From the NCBI RefSeq assembly GCF_000217715.1, contig NC_015658.1, forward strand, positions 1 through 64,000: 64,000 bases of DNA, written 5' to 3'. Each line of letters opens with the position of its first letter. The stretch's first letter is position 1. Shown piece after piece: positions 62,238 through 64,000 of this stretch. Origin of the DNA: Halopiger xanaduensis SH-6 (lineage in GTDB: Archaea > Halobacteriota > Halobacteria > Halobacteriales > Natrialbaceae). The position numbers were made by a program, and so were the translations under genes. The notes under the pieces were generated by a model, which made no database searches, was not told the DNA's origin, and worked only from the letters and a program-made list of their open reading frames with translations.

Positions 62238-64000
62238 ATGCAGTGTAAACTCCTGCGCTCGGAAGCCGACGGTCCGTGCATTCGGACCGCGGAGGGCATC
62301 CTCAAACTACAGGTCGTCGACGACGCGATCGTCAGGGTCGTCGTCGGAAGCGAACCGCTCACCGAGCCGGCGACCGACAGCCCGATGATCGTCGAGCAGT
62401 CCGGCGACGCCGACTGGTCGCTCGCCGAAACCGAGTCGACCATCTCCCTCGAGACCGCGGCGCTGCGGGTCGACCTCGAGAAAGACACCGGCGCGCTCAC
62501 GTACCGGGACGCCGACGGCGACCGCCTCGTCCGGGAACCGAGCGACGGCGGCCGACGGCTGGATCCCGTCGACGTCGAGGCGATGGCCGGCGAGAACGCC
62601 GCCTCGCCGCACGACACGCTCGACCGCGAGGCCTACGCGACGACGCTCGAACTCGAGTTTTCCGACGACGAGGCGATCTACGGGCTCGGCCAGCACGACG
62701 ATGGCATCGCAAACTACCGTGGACACGACCAGCACCTCTACCAGCACAACACGAAGGTTGCGATGCCGGTCTTCGTCTCGACGCAGGGGTACGGCCTCCT
62801 GTTCGACAGTTACTCGCTGTCGACGTTCCACGACGACCGCCACGGGACGTACTTCTGGTCGGAGTGCGTCGATGAACTCGATTTTTACGTCGTTTACGGG
62901 CCGGCGTTCGACGAGATCGTCTCCGGCTTCCGCCAGCTTACGGGGACGGCGGCGATGCTCCCGAAGTGGTCCTACGGTTACGTCCAGTCGAAAGAGCGCT
63001 ACAAGAGCCAGGACGAACTGCTCGAGGTCGTCGACGAGTACCGCGACCGGGAGATCCCGATCGACTGCATCGTGCAGGACTGGCAGTACTGGCCCGACTC
63101 GACCGACGACGACCCCGACTTCGAAGAGTGGGGCGGTCCCGGGGGCGACTGGGGCCAGTGGGGACAGAAGTCCTTCGAGCCGGAGCGCTTCCCCGATCCC
63201 GACGCGCTGACCGAGAATCTCCACGAGCGCAACGTTCGGCTGATGATCTCCATCTGGCCGAACATGATCACCGGCGAGAACTACGAGGAGATGGCCGAAG
63301 CGGGCCACCTGCTCGACGATGGCGACCTCTCGGCGCCCGACAACGAGGTCAACTACTACGACGTCTTCGACGAGGACGCTCGCGAACTGTACTGGAAACA
63401 GGCCGACGAGGGACTGTTCTCACACGGCGTCGACGCCTGGTGGGCAGACTCGACGGAGCCGTACAACCCCGACTGGGGCCTCGAGCGCCCCCTCGAGCCC
63501 GCCCAGCGGCTCGCGTTGATCACGGGCGACTACAAGCAGGTCTTCGATCCGGCCTACATCAACGCGTACTCGCTGTATCAGGCGAAAGGGCTCTACGAAG
63601 GTCAGCGATCGACGACCGAAGACAAGCGCGTCCTCAACCTGACCCGCAGCGGCTATCCGGGCCAGCAGCGCTACGGCGCGATCACGTGGTCGGGCGACAT
63701 CGAGGCGACCTGGGACCGACTCGAGAAACAGCTCGCCGACGGCCTGCAGTTCACCGCGACCGGGAATCCGAAGTGGACGCTCGACATCGGCGCGTTCTTC
63801 GTCGAAGACAATACCGACGAGGAGTTCTACGCCAACGGCGACTTCAACGACGGCTACGAGGACCTCGGCTACCGTGAGCTCTACACTCGCTGGTTCCAGT
63901 TCGGTACCTTCCTGCCGCTGTTCCGTTCGCACGGGACGAACACGCCCCGCGAGATGTGGCGCTTCGGCGAACCGGGCGACCGGTTCTACGAGACGCTCGT
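62238..64000 (+). CDS. GH31 alpha-xylosidase/alpha-glucosidase, 3' end beyond the window
   Basis: About 587 residues are visible from ATG 62238; the frame is open at the window edge. The N-terminal galactose-mutarotase-like domain (about 1-240) is followed by the GH31 barrel. It has YVQSKERYKSQDELLEVVDE, DCIVQDWQYW and the nucleophile region VDAWWADSTEPYNPDWG. GAITWSGDIEATWD carries the likely acid/base Asp. No signal peptide, so it is cytoplasmic. The WWADSTEP form is typical of alpha-xylosidases of the YicI/XylS type, fitting xyloglucan fragment use. Confidence 0.88.
   Translation, partial: MQCKLLRSEADGPCIRTAEGILKLQVVDDAIVRVVVGSEPLTEPATDSPMIVEQSGDADWSLAETESTISLETAALRVDLEKDTGALTYRDADGDRLVREPSDGGRRLDPVDVEAMAGENAASPHDTLDREAYATTLELEFSDDEAIYGLGQHDDGIANYRGHDQHLYQHNTKVAMPVFVSTQGYGLLFDSYSLSTFHDDRHGTYFWSECVDELDFYVVYGPAFDEIVSGFRQLTGTAAMLPKWSYGYVQSKERYKSQDELLEVVDEYRDREIPIDCIVQDWQYWPDSTDDDPDFEEWGGPGGDWGQWGQKSFEPERFPDPDALTENLHERNVRLMISIWPNMITGENYEEMAEAGHLLDDGDLSAPDNEVNYYDVFDEDARELYWKQADEGLFSHGVDAWWADSTEPYNPDWGLERPLEPAQRLALITGDYKQVFDPAYINAYSLYQAKGLYEGQRSTTEDKRVLNLTRSGYPGQQRYGAITWSGDIEATWDRLEKQLADGLQFTATGNPKWTLDIGAFFVEDNTDEEFYANGDFNDGYEDLGYRELYTRWFQFGTFLPLFRSHGTNTPREMWRFGEPGDRFYETL

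Overview
The window is haloarchaeal DNA, probably from a Natrialbales-type genome. This is inferred from acidic GC-rich proteins, leaderless starts about 25-35 bases downstream of AT-rich TATA-like boxes, twin-arginine signals on secreted proteins, an ISH1-type IS5 element and many haloarchaea-specific small proteins. No rRNA gene, intact tRNA or CRISPR array was seen.

1-6.7 kb is a mobile-DNA graveyard. It holds an IclR regulator, two decayed IS6-family copies, and a pyrimidine-rich stretch. Next comes an unusual degenerate array of about eight TAATTA-bounded repeats (2.67-3.25 kb) framed by AT-rich palindromes. At 3992-6481 sits a 2.5-kb IS5-like element that carries two membrane-protein cargo genes. 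It is flanked by a perfect 8-bp target duplication and interrupts a small gene that can be rejoined in frame.

6.9-13.6 kb holds a winged-helix regulator, an amidohydrolase and a late heme pathway cluster (hemY-type oxidase, hemH, and hemE on the other strand). 13.6-20.2 kb is gene-poor. It contains a frameshifted small gene, an MCM N-terminal fragment, two copies of a hairpin repeat, a 40-residue membrane protein, an HTH-membrane protein and DUF1616-type membrane proteins.

20.2-28.0 kb is a complete-looking archaeal lasso-peptide locus: ABC exporter, a YdjM-like membrane protein, PqqD-like B1, transglutaminase-like B2 protease, asparagine-synthetase-like cyclase C, a 53-residue precursor, an HPr-kinase-like protein and a nucleotidyltransferase.

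28-53.3 kb is a large surface-glycan locus. It has a Wzx-type flippase, a polytopic GT-C-like protein, four glycosyltransferases, six alkaline-phosphatase-superfamily enzymes, a CysD-like ATP-PP-loop protein, a PiT-type anion permease, a NUDIX enzyme, an NDP-sugar synthase and two epimerases. The phosphatase-superfamily enzymes lack the formylglycine sulfatase signature and have Thr or Ser in its place. Five of them and the unrelated CysD-like protein end in the same short tail, [DE]RLxxLGY. This suggests a shared docking signal and a sulfate- or phosphate-decorated glycan.

54-64 kb is a sugar-utilisation locus: an ABC importer (lipoprotein, two permeases, ATPase), a secreted GH3 glycosidase with an inserted beta-trefoil-like module, and a GH31 alpha-xylosidase-like enzyme cut by the window end. 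Together they look like xylo-oligosaccharide or xyloglucan-fragment import and hydrolysis.
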